Positions 25,807 through 34,690 of a stretch of 64,000 bases of DNA are shown here, piece after piece. A program made the position numbers and the translations under genes. Source of the stretch: Streptomyces hygroscopicus (GTDB taxonomy: Bacteria; Actinomycetota; Actinomycetes; Streptomycetales; Streptomycetaceae); the NCBI GenBank assembly GCA_002021875.1, contig CP018627.1, forward strand, positions 7,006,001-7,070,000. The letters run 5' to 3'. How positions within the stretch are numbered: the stretch's first letter is position 1; the number at the start of each line of letters is the position of its first letter. The notes beneath the pieces were generated by a model, which was given only the letters and a program-made list of their open reading frames with translations, had not been told where the DNA came from and made no database searches.

Positions 25807-25930
25807 TGCGGATAATTAAGCTGCGTCAAAGTGGCTGCCTAAAGCCGTGTAGTCAACCGCCCCAGCCACGACGTATCCCTTCTCAGACCTCAAGTCCCCG
25901 CTACCTGCGGTCGCGCGGGGAGGCGGGGGC

Positions 25931-26077
25931 GTGCCGGAGCGGACCGTCAGCAGCACCGGCGGTTTCGTGGCCGCCGACCAGCGCATCCAGCTCGGCCGCG
26001 GCCATGCCCGCCAGATCGTCACCGCCCACTTGGCCGAAGACGTCGTCCACGTCTTCAAGGTCATCTGTCAGTCGTGA
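25931..26077 (+). pseudogene. Fragment of a transposase C terminus
   Basis: About 48 codons reading ERTVSSTGGFVAADQRIQLG and on to a stop. The pattern (reversed beta strands with LGRGHARQIVTAHL) matches the C-terminal beta-barrel of IS481-like transposases. Everything upstream is missing. Confidence 0.55.
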
Positions 26078-26106
26078 AATAGAGGACGGGGCCCATCACG
26101 TTGACG

Positions 26107-26706
26107 TCAAAATATATCGTCAGGCTCTTCCGGGTTCTCGGCCTGAATTTCCTCGAATTCAAGTCGCATTCGCTCATATCGAAGGCGTTCCGCCTCTCGT
26201 CCGGCCTCTACTGAGAGGCGAGCCGCAGCGACACCCTCTTGGGGAAGGGGAAGTTTGGCGTCCCTGACGTAGGCTGAAAGAACATTGACCATTTCTTCCG
26301 ATATCGTTCGCACGTGTCGCAGGTAGTGGAAATGCCGAGGTCCTGTGTAGCGATATTGCTTAGCCAGGGCCAGCGTCGGGATGAGGCGCTCGTGTACCGC
26401 GTCGCTAGGTATGCGTAGCAGGGCGAGATTGATGTCCCGGAAGTGCACGGCTGCTGTCCGCTCCCAAGGCTCTCGGTCTTCTCGCGAAGCCCTCGAAGAT
26501 GTCGCTGATGCTTCGACCAAATCTTGCAGTTCGATCAGCTTTGCGAGTGCCGTATCGGTTGCCAAACGGCCGACCTCATGGAGGCGGGCCTCCTTCGCAG
26601 TTCGCCGCTGATGGCGAAAGCTCAGCCACGTCGTGATCGATGTTGCTCCTGCACCCAGGACCGCGCCGCCGAGACCTATGAGAGCTGTTGCCACTTCCTG
26701 ATTCAT
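26107..26706 (-). CDS. Single-pass membrane protein, hypothetical
   Basis: A 199-residue protein starting at the ATG at 26706. Residues about 3-27 form a membrane anchor (IGLGGAVLGAGATSITTWLS), followed by RHQRR and a long, helical cytoplasmic domain with an acidic end. Proteins with this exact anchor pattern are common in Streptomyces and I know no function for them. Cargo of element C, convergent with the transposase fragment. Confidence 0.6.
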   Translation of the reverse strand: MNQEVATALIGLGGAVLGAGATSITTWLSFRHQRRTAKEARLHEVGRLATDTALAKLIELQDLVEASATSSRASREDREPWERTAAVHFRDINLALLRIPSDAVHERLIPTLALAKQYRYTGPRHFHYLRHVRTISEEMVNVLSAYVRDAKLPLPQEGVAAARLSVEAGREAERLRYERMRLEFEEIQAENPEEPDDIF

Positions 26707-26758
26707 GCCGTCATCCTGCGGGAACCTGACCGCCGGCATCTACCACTCTCCGCCTGCT

Positions 26759-26903
26759 CCCATCCCGTCTGCCGTCGACCCACACGTCTGTGGAGCGGGC
26801 GTGGTTCATGGCGTCCAGGTGGAGCGCGCCACTGTACGAACGACCTGGACGCCATGGGCCGCGTCTGCTCGGCTCTGCCTGGGTCGACGGCAAACGGGAT
26901 GGG
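26759..26903. repeat. 145-bp nested inverted repeat, candidate single-strand origin or other structured site
   Basis: Outer 24-bp arms (26759-26782 and 26880-26903) pair with one mismatch. Inner 14-bp arms (26807-26820 and 26843-26856) pair perfectly around a 22-nt loop. Element C replicates by a RepSA-type rolling-circle protein, which needs a structured lagging-strand origin; this is the best candidate. It lies in the 437-bp gap 26707-27143, which has no gene. Confidence 0.55.
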
Positions 26904-27071
26904 AGCTCCCCACGCACGCCACCAATTACTGGCACCCGCGAACGGCGCCCCGGCCATCCTGGAGCCTGAGCGCCCCCGCCGGAGGCATCAATCTTTAAGG
27001 GCAAGCGGCTGATCGCTGTGCGCGCGGCACGGGCGCCGGTCGGGCTGGAGCGGGGCGGAGACAGGAGCGCA

Positions 27072-27092
27072 GGCCCGGCCGGGGGCCGGGCC
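27072..27092. repeat. GC-rich hairpin
   Basis: GGCCCGGCC and GGCCGGGCC arms around three G residues, within 52 bp of the stop of the gene at 27144; a likely terminator or part of a structured origin region. Confidence 0.45.
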
Positions 27093-27143
27093 GCGCGCGG
27101 GGAGCGGAGCGAGCCGCCTTGAACCCGTAGAGAAGGTTGTAAC

Positions 27144-27557
27144 TCAGTAGCCGCTGGCTTGGTGTCGGGCGATCTTGTGTGTGGTGGGGCATGTGAACTG
27201 TTCGGCGCATGCCGGAAGCCGTCGGGACTCGCGGTGGGCGAGCGGTAGGAAGATGACCGGCCGGAGGATCCATTCGATGTGGGTGTCTTGCTGGGTGAGG
27301 GCGAAGGTGGCTGCTTGCCCGTTGGTGAGGGCGTCTTCGGCTTCCTTGTGGCCGTATGTGACCCAGTCCCATGCCTTGTGGGCTGCTTCTCGGTCGAGTG
27401 CTGAGGCGATGGTTCGCACGGTGACGCGGATCCATCGGGTGGCCTCGTTTGGGCTGTTGGTTTCGATGGAGGCGAGCAGGACTGAGCGGGGGCCGGTGGC
27501 TGGTGAACGCGTCCAGCACTCGCACCAGTAGCCGGGTCGTAGCAGGGGCTTCAGCAT
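27144..27557 (-). CDS. Hypothetical protein paired with the anti-sigma-like ATPase
   Basis: A 137-residue soluble protein with five Cys: CECW near the start and CAEQFTCP near the end. It has a central WIRVTVRTIASALD helix and a strand-rich remainder. No family recognised. It overlaps the 3' end of the ATPase gene by 7 bp, so they are co-transcribed and likely work together. Confidence 0.6.
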   Translation of the reverse strand: MLKPLLRPGYWCECWTRSPATGPRSVLLASIETNSPNEATRWIRVTVRTIASALDREAAHKAWDWVTYGHKEAEDALTNGQAATFALTQQDTHIEWILRPVIFLPLAHRESRRLPACAEQFTCPTTHKIARHQASGY

Positions 27558-27979
27558 GTGGTGGCTCCTGTCTGCTCGGGTGCTACGAGTTGGGCGGTGA
27601 CGGTGCGGCCGTGCTGGCTGCCGGTGATGTCCAGGCGGCGGGCGAGTGCCATGACGATGGTTAATCCGCGGCCGTGGGTGTCGTCCGGGTCGGCCTCTGT
27701 GTGGCGGGGTTCGTCGGGGTGGCCTCCCTCATCGGTGACGGAGATCGCGACGGTGCGGGGTGAGAGTGACAGCGTGAGTTGGAAGGTGCCGTAGGGGGTG
27801 CCGCTCGTCGTGTGGGTGAGGGCGTTGCTTCCGAGTTCGCTGACGATGAGCTCGGCGTCGTGCGCGCAGGGGTGTCCGTTGAGGATGTCGCGGGTCCAGC
27901 GGCGGGCGCGGGTGACTTCTTCTCGGGATCCTGGGCACATCAGGCCCCAAACTCGCGGAGCACTCATATACTCGTCCAT
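27551..27979 (-). CDS. GHKL ATP-binding protein (SpoIIAB/RsbW-like)
   Basis: A 142-residue protein with the HATPase fold only. The N box is ELGSNALTH, G1 VTDEGG and G2 HGRGL; there is no kinase dimerisation domain. This is the RsbW/SpoIIAB-type regulatory kinase layout, abundant in Streptomyces, where members bind sigma factors or anti-anti-sigma proteins. AAGGA sits 6 bp before the ATG at 27979. A KorSA-like operator (27970-27985) overlaps the start codon, so the element's repressor probably controls it. Confidence 0.85.
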   Translation of the reverse strand: MDEYMSAPRVWGLMCPGSREEVTRARRWTRDILNGHPCAHDAELIVSELGSNALTHTTSGTPYGTFQLTLSLSPRTVAISVTDEGGHPDEPRHTEADPDDTHGRGLTIVMALARRLDITGSQHGRTVTAQLVAPEQTGATTC

Positions 27980-27985
27980 ACAAGT
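27970..27985. promoter_or_regulatory. Candidate KorSA-like operator at the ATPase start
   Basis: ACTCGTCCATACAAGT, fitting the motif in front of the transfer operon, overlaps the start codon of the anti-sigma-like ATPase gene. Confidence 0.5.
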
Positions 27986-28024
27986 TCCTTCGTGCTGGTA
28001 GAGGCTATGGGGCGTGGATGCGTG

Positions 28025-28456
28025 CTAGATGAGTCGTACGCCGTCGTGGGCGCGGATGGCCGGCGGGCTGGTGTTGTCGAGTGCGTCCAGGACGCGGATC
28101 GCGTATGCCTCGTCGGCGAGCTCGGTGATCTCCTCGCGGGTGGCCCAGCGCAGGGCGCGGGTCTCGGCTCCGGTGGTCGGGGTGCCGTCGAGTGCTTCGC
28201 AGCGGAAGACCATGGAGACGATCAGGCCGGTCATGTTCTTGTAGACGCCGGTGAGGGTCGCGGGAAGCGCGATCTTGATGCCGGTCTCTTCGAAGACTTC
28301 CCGTTGCAAGGCGTCGGGGATGGTTTCCTCGCGTTCGAGCACGCCGCCGGGCGGTTCCCACTTACCGTTGTCGCGTCGCTTGATCAGCAGCGCACGGCCC
28401 GCGTCGTCGACGATGACTCCGGCGACACTCACGGAGTGCGGGCGCTCATAGCTCAC
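28025..28456 (-). CDS. Nudix protein, Pif-like
   Basis: A 143-residue Nudix hydrolase with the complete box GGVLEREETIPDALQREVFE then ETG (about residues 37-60). In pSAM2 a Nudix protein called Pif blocks redundant transfer between element-bearing partners; this gene has the same element context, beside a KorSA-like GntR gene. Divergent from that regulator (88 bp), so the shared region probably carries both promoters. Catalytic substrate unknown. Confidence 0.8.
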   Translation of the reverse strand: MSYERPHSVSVAGVIVDDAGRALLIKRRDNGKWEPPGGVLEREETIPDALQREVFEETGIKIALPATLTGVYKNMTGLIVSMVFRCEALDGTPTTGAETRALRWATREEITELADEAYAIRVLDALDNTSPPAIRAHDGVRLI

Positions 28457-28543
28457 GTTCCTCGGCCCTCTCGGCTGGCTAGGCTCTCCACCGTAGCAAT
28501 CCCGGTCAGCCGCTCGTCTAGATACCTAAAGGAGTATGTGCAT

Positions 28544-29329
28544 ATGCCTTCTCTGACCTCTGTTCTGGGTGTATTGGACCCGACGAGCGACCGGGCGGTG
28601 TTCCGGCAGATCGCCGATGCACTGCGGGAAGCGATCGACAAGGGGCGCTTCCGGGAGGGGGACAAGCTGCCCTCCGAGACGGAGCTAGTGGATCACTTCG
28701 GTGTCTCGCGGATGACGGTCCGCAACGCTTTGTCGCTGCTCCAGCAAGAGGGCCTGGCGGTGTCCGAGCATGGCAAGGGGGTCTTCGTGCGGCCCCGGCC
28801 ACCTGTGCGGCGGCTGGCCTCTGATCGCTTCGCGCGGCGGCATCGGGATCAAGGGAAGGCGGCCTTCACGGTGGAGGCGGAAGCGGCGGGCAGTCGCCCG
28901 GAGGTGGACAACCTCGAGGTGAAGGAGGAGCGGCCTTCGCCGGACATCTCGGCCCGGTTGGGTTCGCCTCGTAAGGTGTTGGCTCGGCGGCGGCGGTATC
29001 TGCTGGATGGGCGGCCGGTGGAGTTCGCCACCTCGTATCTGCCGCTCGACCTGGCGCGGAACACCCCGATCGCTCAGCCCAACCCCGGCCCCGGTGGCAT
29101 CTACGCCCGGCTGGAGGAGATGGGGCACCGCCTGGACCACTTCGATGAGGAGATCCGGGCCCGGATGCCCTCGCCCGCCGAGGCGCGCACGCTCCAACTC
29201 GCCTCCGGCGTGCCGGTGATCCACCTGGTCCGGACTGCGTACGACGCTGAGGGGCGGGCGGTGGAGGTGTGCGACACCGTGATGGCCGCCGACGCGTACG
29301 TCCTCGCCTACCAGCTTCCTGCCAACTGA
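28544..29329 (+). CDS. GntR/UTRA transcriptional regulator (KorSA-like)
   Basis: A 261-residue protein. The N-terminal winged helix (about 14-82) has the pattern RQIADALREAIDKGRFREGD and SRMTVRNALSLLQQEGL. A UTRA ligand-binding domain (about 95-255) with the usual R+RRYLLDGRPVEF follows. KorSA of pSAM2 has this architecture and represses transfer and replication genes. AAAGGAG lies 9 bp before the ATG. Copies of the 16-bp motif ACTCRTNTANACRAGT lie before this gene, before the ATPase gene and before the downstream operon, matching such a role. Confidence 0.85.
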   Translation: MPSLTSVLGVLDPTSDRAVFRQIADALREAIDKGRFREGDKLPSETELVDHFGVSRMTVRNALSLLQQEGLAVSEHGKGVFVRPRPPVRRLASDRFARRHRDQGKAAFTVEAEAAGSRPEVDNLEVKEERPSPDISARLGSPRKVLARRRRYLLDGRPVEFATSYLPLDLARNTPIAQPNPGPGGIYARLEEMGHRLDHFDEEIRARMPSPAEARTLQLASGVPVIHLVRTAYDAEGRAVEVCDTVMAADAYVLAYQLPAN

Positions 29330-29369
29330 CGCATGACCGGGGCGTGGTGGCCCCAGGCTGCTTCTTCTG

Positions 29370-29481
29370 ACTCGTACACACGAAGACGCATACTCGTATA
29401 GACGAGTGGGCAAGCTGTGTGGCATGGTGGTCCCCGTTCCCGCTCGTTCGGGTTCGAAGACCGCAACTCATCTACACAAGT
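29370..29481. promoter_or_regulatory. Cluster of three candidate KorSA-like operators
   Basis: Imperfect 16-bp palindromes at 29370-29385, 29392-29407 (ACTCGTATAGACGAGT, best) and 29466-29481 (ACTCATCTACACAAGT). They precede the Tra/Spd/Rep operon. Similar sites lie at 27970-27985 and, weaker, 28512-28527. Confidence 0.6.
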
Positions 29482-29513
29482 AGGTGGGTTGGATGTGAGA
29501 TTAGGAGAAGTAG

Positions 29514-29864
29514 TTGCGTTCCATCCGAGTTGAGACCTCCGGTGCCACGGTTCTGCTGACCGAGGCGCCGGAGCCGAAGGTGAAGGACCGGCAGAGCGGC
29601 GAGATCGCCAAGGACGCGCAGAGCGGTGAAGTGCTGATGCGGCTTGGGGTCGTCTACATCGACGGTGGGGAGTCCTCGCTGCTTCAGGTGACTGTGCCGG
29701 AGAGCGGGGTGACGGAGGGGCTGGCGCTCGGTGCGCCGGTCACGTTGATCGGTCTGATCGCCCGGCCTTGGGAGTCCGTTTTCAACGGGCAGCAGCGGCA
29801 TGGGATCGCCTTCCGGGCCGAGGCCATCGCCCCGGCCGCCATATCGGTCGGTGCGGGGGCCTGA
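29514..29864 (+). CDS. Hypothetical protein preceding the translocase
   Basis: A 116-residue, mainly beta-strand protein beginning at a TTG at 29514 with AGGAG about 8 bp upstream. Charged segment VKDRQSGEIAKDAQSGE, then VVYIDGGE and a hydrophobic strand. The layout could be an OB-like fold; conserved at this place, before the Tra gene, in pSAM2-type elements. No function known to me. Five bases separate it from tra. Confidence 0.6.
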   Translation: MRSIRVETSGATVLLTEAPEPKVKDRQSGEIAKDAQSGEVLMRLGVVYIDGGESSLLQVTVPESGVTEGLALGAPVTLIGLIARPWESVFNGQQRHGIAFRAEAIAPAAISVGAGA

Positions 29865-29869
29865 GCCTC

Positions 29870-31246
29870 ATGGCTGATGTGATGACGCTGATGGAGGTGG
29901 GTGGTCCGGTCGCCGGAATGGTCGGCGGGGCTGCCTACCTCCGGGCCCGGCACCCGGCCGTCTACTGGTCGACTGCCGGGATGCCCATCTCTACGGCGCG
30001 GCTGTTGGGGTCGTACGGGTCGGTGATGGATGCGTGCGGGCTGACCGTTCCGCCGTCGCGGCTGCGTGCCTGGGCGGTGCAGGCGTTCACGCATCGGGAG
30101 GTGCGGCCGGTGCCTCCGCGTCGGGGACTGATTCGTCCGACGTCGACCGGGCTGCGGGTCCGCCTGCGGCTGGCGCCAGGGCAGGAACCTGCCGACGTGG
30201 CTGCCTCGGCCGAGCGGCTGCGGCATGCCTGGGGCGTTCACGGCGTCTACGTGGAGGAGATCAAACCGGGTGTGGTTGAGCTGCGGCTGATCGGCTTCGA
30301 TGTGCTGCGGAAGGTACGCATGCCCCGGAAGATCGGCGGTGGCTTCCTGAAGGTTCCGGTGGCGCTGCGGGAGGACGCGACGGCGTTCATGCGGGACTAC
30401 CGGGCCGTTCCGCATCAGCTCACCCTGGGTGCCACGCTGTCGGGGAAGTCGATGTTCCTGCGGCATCTGATAGCCGGGCTCGCTCGGCAACCGGTCGCGC
30501 TGGTCGGTATCGACTGCAAGCGCGGTGTCGAGCTGGCGCCGTTCGCTCCACGGCTCTCGGCGCTGGCCACTGATCCTGTGCAGGCGGCGGAGCTGCTGCC
30601 TGTGCTCATCGGGCTGATGGAGGACCGGTACGACCTGATCAAAGCCCGGCAGGGCATCGCCCCCAGCACCCCGGACGAGGAGATCACCTCTGACATCTGG
30701 GGTTTGCCGGAGGATGAGCGGCCGGTGCCGGTAGTGCTGCTCGTGGATGAGGTGGCCGAGCTGTTCCTGGTCGCCACGCGGAAGGACGAGGAACAGCGGG
30801 ACGAGATGGTCACCCAGCTCATCCGGCTCGCCCAACTCGGCCGCGCGGCAGGCATCTATCTAGAGGTGTGCGGACAGCGGTTCGGCGCCGAGTTGGGGAA
30901 GGGTGCCACGATGCTGCGGGCTCAGCTGACCGGGCGGGTCTGCCACCGGGTGAACGATGAAGCCTCCGCCAAGATGGCGCTTGGCGACATTGCCCCCGAA
31001 GCGGTCGGCGCGGCCTGCGCCATTGCTCCGGAACGGCCCGGTCTCGCGGTTGCTGGTGATACGTCCGGTGGTTGGTCTCGTATCCGTACGCCGTATCTGT
31101 CGCTGAGTGACGCGGCCGAAGTGTGTCGCGAGGCCACTCACTTGGTGCCGGACATGCCCGCGCTCGAACCGTTCAGACCCGACGTGCCGGCCGTTCCGGT
31201 GAGCGCTCCGACCTCGCTGCTCAAGCCGCTCCCGGCCGCCGAGTAA
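29870..31246 (+). CDS. FtsK/SpoIIIE-type translocase (TraSA-like)
   Basis: A 458-residue protein with an atypical Walker A GATLSGKS (187-194), a Walker B VVLLVDEVAEL near 288, and an arginine-finger region. No strong N-terminal membrane bundle is seen, only one weak helix, unlike element B's translocase. Moves the element as double-stranded DNA during mating, as TraSA does for pSAM2. It leads the spd-rep-xis-int gene train and probably lies under the operators at 29370-29481. Confidence 0.85.
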   Translation: MADVMTLMEVGGPVAGMVGGAAYLRARHPAVYWSTAGMPISTARLLGSYGSVMDACGLTVPPSRLRAWAVQAFTHREVRPVPPRRGLIRPTSTGLRVRLRLAPGQEPADVAASAERLRHAWGVHGVYVEEIKPGVVELRLIGFDVLRKVRMPRKIGGGFLKVPVALREDATAFMRDYRAVPHQLTLGATLSGKSMFLRHLIAGLARQPVALVGIDCKRGVELAPFAPRLSALATDPVQAAELLPVLIGLMEDRYDLIKARQGIAPSTPDEEITSDIWGLPEDERPVPVVLLVDEVAELFLVATRKDEEQRDEMVTQLIRLAQLGRAAGIYLEVCGQRFGAELGKGATMLRAQLTGRVCHRVNDEASAKMALGDIAPEAVGAACAIAPERPGLAVAGDTSGGWSRIRTPYLSLSDAAEVCREATHLVPDMPALEPFRPDVPAVPVSAPTSLLKPLPAAE

Positions 31247-31328
31247 TCCCCCCCCGCCTGACGGTTGGCGCGACCGCATCGCGCCGTGTCCCTACCCCCG
31301 CCATGTCTGAAGCAGAAGGGGAGCACCT

Positions 31329-31538
31329 GTGTCCCGTCCCACCATCTCCGAGGTCTCCGCGCTCCTGGCCGATCTGGCCGACTTCCGCACACGCGGGGCC
31401 GGGAGCAACGCCGAGTTGATGAACCGCAAAGCGGACCTGCTGGAGCGCATCGCCGCTGCCCAGCCCGATGACGCTGAGGCCGCTGAGGTCGCCGCCGCCG
31501 CTCGCGCACGTGCCGACGAACTCACCGCAGACGGCTGA
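31329..31538 (+). CDS. Small helical protein of the Spd region
   Basis: A 69-residue acidic, wholly helical protein (SEVSALLADLADFRTRG and a long Ala/Glu helix). GTG start at 31329, 5-9 bp after AAGGGGAG. Coiled-coil-like; conserved small gene between tra and spdB in this element type. No known function. Confidence 0.55.
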   Translation: MSRPTISEVSALLADLADFRTRGAGSNAELMNRKADLLERIAAAQPDDAEAAEVAAAARARADELTADG

Positions 31539-31561
31539 CTCACTGGAAGGAGCCCTGACAC

Positions 31562-32335
31562 ATGCGCGCTTACCTGGCGCGGGTTGACGCGGTGCTCGTG
31601 CAAGCAGTCATTGCTGCCGCGCTGTCCTTTGCCCACCTGCATGACCTGGCCTCGGCGGCCGGACAGGACGGGTGGAAGGCGTGGGCCTATCCGGTCTCCG
31701 TCGATCTGCTGCTTGTGGCGGCCTGGAAGCGTCTCCGGTCGGGGGCGTCCAAGGCGGCGGGCTGGTGCTGGTTCGTGGTCGCCCTTGTCGCGTCGCTCGG
31801 GGCGAACGTCGCCACTGCCGGGCTGCTCGACCTGGGCAACGTACCGGCCTGGCTGCGCATTCTCGTCGCCGGATGGCCTGCTGTCGCCTTCCTCGGCGGC
31901 ACGCTCCTCGCCCACACGAGTGCTCCGCTCAGCAACAGAGACGGCAGCACGACACCGCAGAAACGCGACCGGCGACCGCCCGCCATAAGGCGGACCCCCC
32001 ACACGAGGTGGCAGGCTGGCGCGGTCGCCGATCCACTCGAAACCCGCACCACTCGGCCAGGTACCCAGCCGAGTGCACGGAGCGAAGCCAACGATAGCCG
32101 CAGTGGCGAAGTGCCCGACACGCAACCCGCTGTCGATGAACAAGCTGACCTCATAGAGGACTTGGCCGCACCAAGTTCGGCAACGGTCAAGTTGCCACCC
32201 GCCCTTGTCGCCCACGCGCGCAAGCTCGCCGACGATCACCACGCCCGTACTGGCTCGCCCATCGACACCGACACCCTGCGCGCCCGCCTCGGCGTTCCCG
32301 CGCCGCTGGCTGACGCCATCGCCTCCCGTCTCTGA
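31562..32335 (+). CDS. DUF2637 membrane protein (SpdB-like)
   Basis: A 257-residue protein with four membrane helices in the first 125 residues (pattern FAHLHDLASAAGQDGWKAWA then YPVSVDLLLVAAW), as in DUF2637/SpdB proteins. A long charged linker follows, and a C-terminal helix-turn-helix (about 205-250). These proteins are needed for spread of the element along recipient hyphae. GGAAGGAG precedes the ATG. Confidence 0.8.
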   Translation: MRAYLARVDAVLVQAVIAAALSFAHLHDLASAAGQDGWKAWAYPVSVDLLLVAAWKRLRSGASKAAGWCWFVVALVASLGANVATAGLLDLGNVPAWLRILVAGWPAVAFLGGTLLAHTSAPLSNRDGSTTPQKRDRRPPAIRRTPHTRWQAGAVADPLETRTTRPGTQPSARSEANDSRSGEVPDTQPAVDEQADLIEDLAAPSSATVKLPPALVAHARKLADDHHARTGSPIDTDTLRARLGVPAPLADAIASRL

Positions 32336-32346
32336 AGGAGTCCACG

Positions 32347-32532
32347 ATGCTCCGCCGCTTCCGCAACGTCATCCGTATCGGCCCGGTCCGGGTCGGCACC
32401 GCGAACGATCAGCGGGGCCGGGTGAGGCACACCGCCGTGTGTACCGCTCCGCGCTGTGACTTCTCCGCCGACTACGACACCCGCGCCGCCGCCGAGCTGG
32501 CCGCCCGTACGCACCGCTGCCCTGCCTACTGA
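32347..32532 (+). CDS. Mobile element transfer protein (small, Cys-pair)
   Basis: A 61-residue basic protein: two short strands, then TAVCTAPRCDFSADYDTRAA and HRCP, a Cys3-His zinc-like pattern. Matches the short proteins labelled mobile element transfer protein in Streptomyces elements, in the usual place after SpdB. GAAGGAG before the ATG. Confidence 0.7.
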   Translation: MLRRFRNVIRIGPVRVGTANDQRGRVRHTAVCTAPRCDFSADYDTRAAAELAARTHRCPAY

Positions 32533-32547
32533 GAGGAGAGATCGCCC

Positions 32548-32742
32548 GTGACCGTCAGCCTGCCCTTGGTCCTCGTCCTCGGCGCCGTCGCCTGGATCGC
32601 GATCAAGTTCATGGGCGTCCGCCTGTGGGTCGCCGTCGTGATCGCGCTGTTTGGCTTCTGGCTCGCCCACACCGGCCTCGCGCCGTCCGTGGAGTCCGGT
32701 ACGCGCTCCGGCGTCGACTCCATCAACCAGCAACACGACTAG
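32548..32742 (+). CDS. Small membrane protein of the Spd region
   Basis: A 64-residue protein with two membrane helices (about 4-24 and 26-45) and a short polar tail. GTG start after GAGAGGAGA. Probably part of the spread apparatus; no motif beyond hydrophobicity. Confidence 0.6.
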   Translation: MTVSLPLVLVLGAVAWIAIKFMGVRLWVAVVIALFGFWLAHTGLAPSVESGTRSGVDSINQQHD

Positions 32743-32766
32743 ACGAGTAGCTGAGAGGAGATCGCA

Positions 32767-32910
32767 GTGTTCCGACCGAAGTACCCCGAAGCCCCCACAC
32801 CGCCGATCGTCCACGTGCCCACCGCCGTCCCGATGGCCCAGCACCATCACGCCCCGGCCTGCTCCTGCCAGCACCCGCGCCCGCTCCGGCTCGCCCGGCC
32901 GGGGTCTTGA
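32767..32910 (+). CDS. SpdD N-terminal half (split gene)
   Basis: A 47-residue Pro/His-rich frame starting MFRPKYPEAPTPPIVHVP. SpdD proteins begin FRPK..P and continue into a C-terminal membrane helix. Here the frame stops, and the helix lies in the next frame (32907), overlapping by TTGA. GAGAGGAG precedes the GTG. Confidence 0.55.
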   Translation: MFRPKYPEAPTPPIVHVPTAVPMAQHHHAPACSCQHPRPLRLARPGS

Positions 32911-33059
32911 GCGGGCTCAACGCCGGAACGGTCGGCGCCGTGGTCACGGTCGGCATCGTCCTGACTGCCCTGCTCGCCGCTGTGGCCGTGACGGCTGTCT
33001 CCGTCGCTGTGGCCGCTGTCGTCATGCGCTCGCTGCTGGCCAGCCAGCGCCGCCGCTGA
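32907..33059 (+). CDS. SpdD membrane half (split gene)
   Basis: A 50-residue frame from a TTG overlapping the previous stop. It is nearly all membrane helix (VGIVLTALLAAVAVTAVSV) with the VVMRSLLASQRRR end typical of SpdD. Either a frameshifted SpdD gene, a coupled two-gene version, or a programmed shift. Confidence 0.55.
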   Translation: MSGLNAGTVGAVVTVGIVLTALLAAVAVTAVSVAVAAVVMRSLLASQRRR

Positions 33060-33222
33060 TCCACACCACACGACTGCCGGGGCGGCCTCGATACCGCCAA
33101 GCATCCGCCGCCCCAGCAGCCCAACCCCTCCCGACCCAAGAGCCGAAAGAGGAGACCCCATCATCACCCGCACCACCCCGCCACCGCTGCCCGAGCTCCG
33201 CAGCCTGGCAGCCCTCGGCACC

Positions 33223-34510
<1,288 letters not shown>

Positions 34511-34518
<8 letters not shown>

Positions 34519-34690
34519 CGAACTGCTCACCGTGCCGGAGGTGATGGCCCGGCTCAAGATCGGCCGTTCCACGGTCTACGACCTGATCCGGTCCCGGCGC
34601 CTGCCCTCCATCACCATCGGCCGCGCCCGCCGCGTCCCCGCCGCCGCACTTCGCGACTTCATCGACCACCAGATTGTCGAGGCTGCCTGA
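34511..34690 (+). CDS. xis: Excisionase (Xis)
   Basis: A 59-residue helix-turn-helix protein (LLTVPEVMARLKIGRSTVYD; GRARRVPAAALRDFI), close to the element B Xis but without its first seven residues. Overlaps rep (8 bp) and int (TGATG), so excision proteins are made with the replication initiator. Confidence 0.9.

Noticed and set aside
28512..28527. Fifth KorSA-type operator
   Set aside because: Only half of the 16-bp motif is kept, so it is mentioned but not counted as a firm site.
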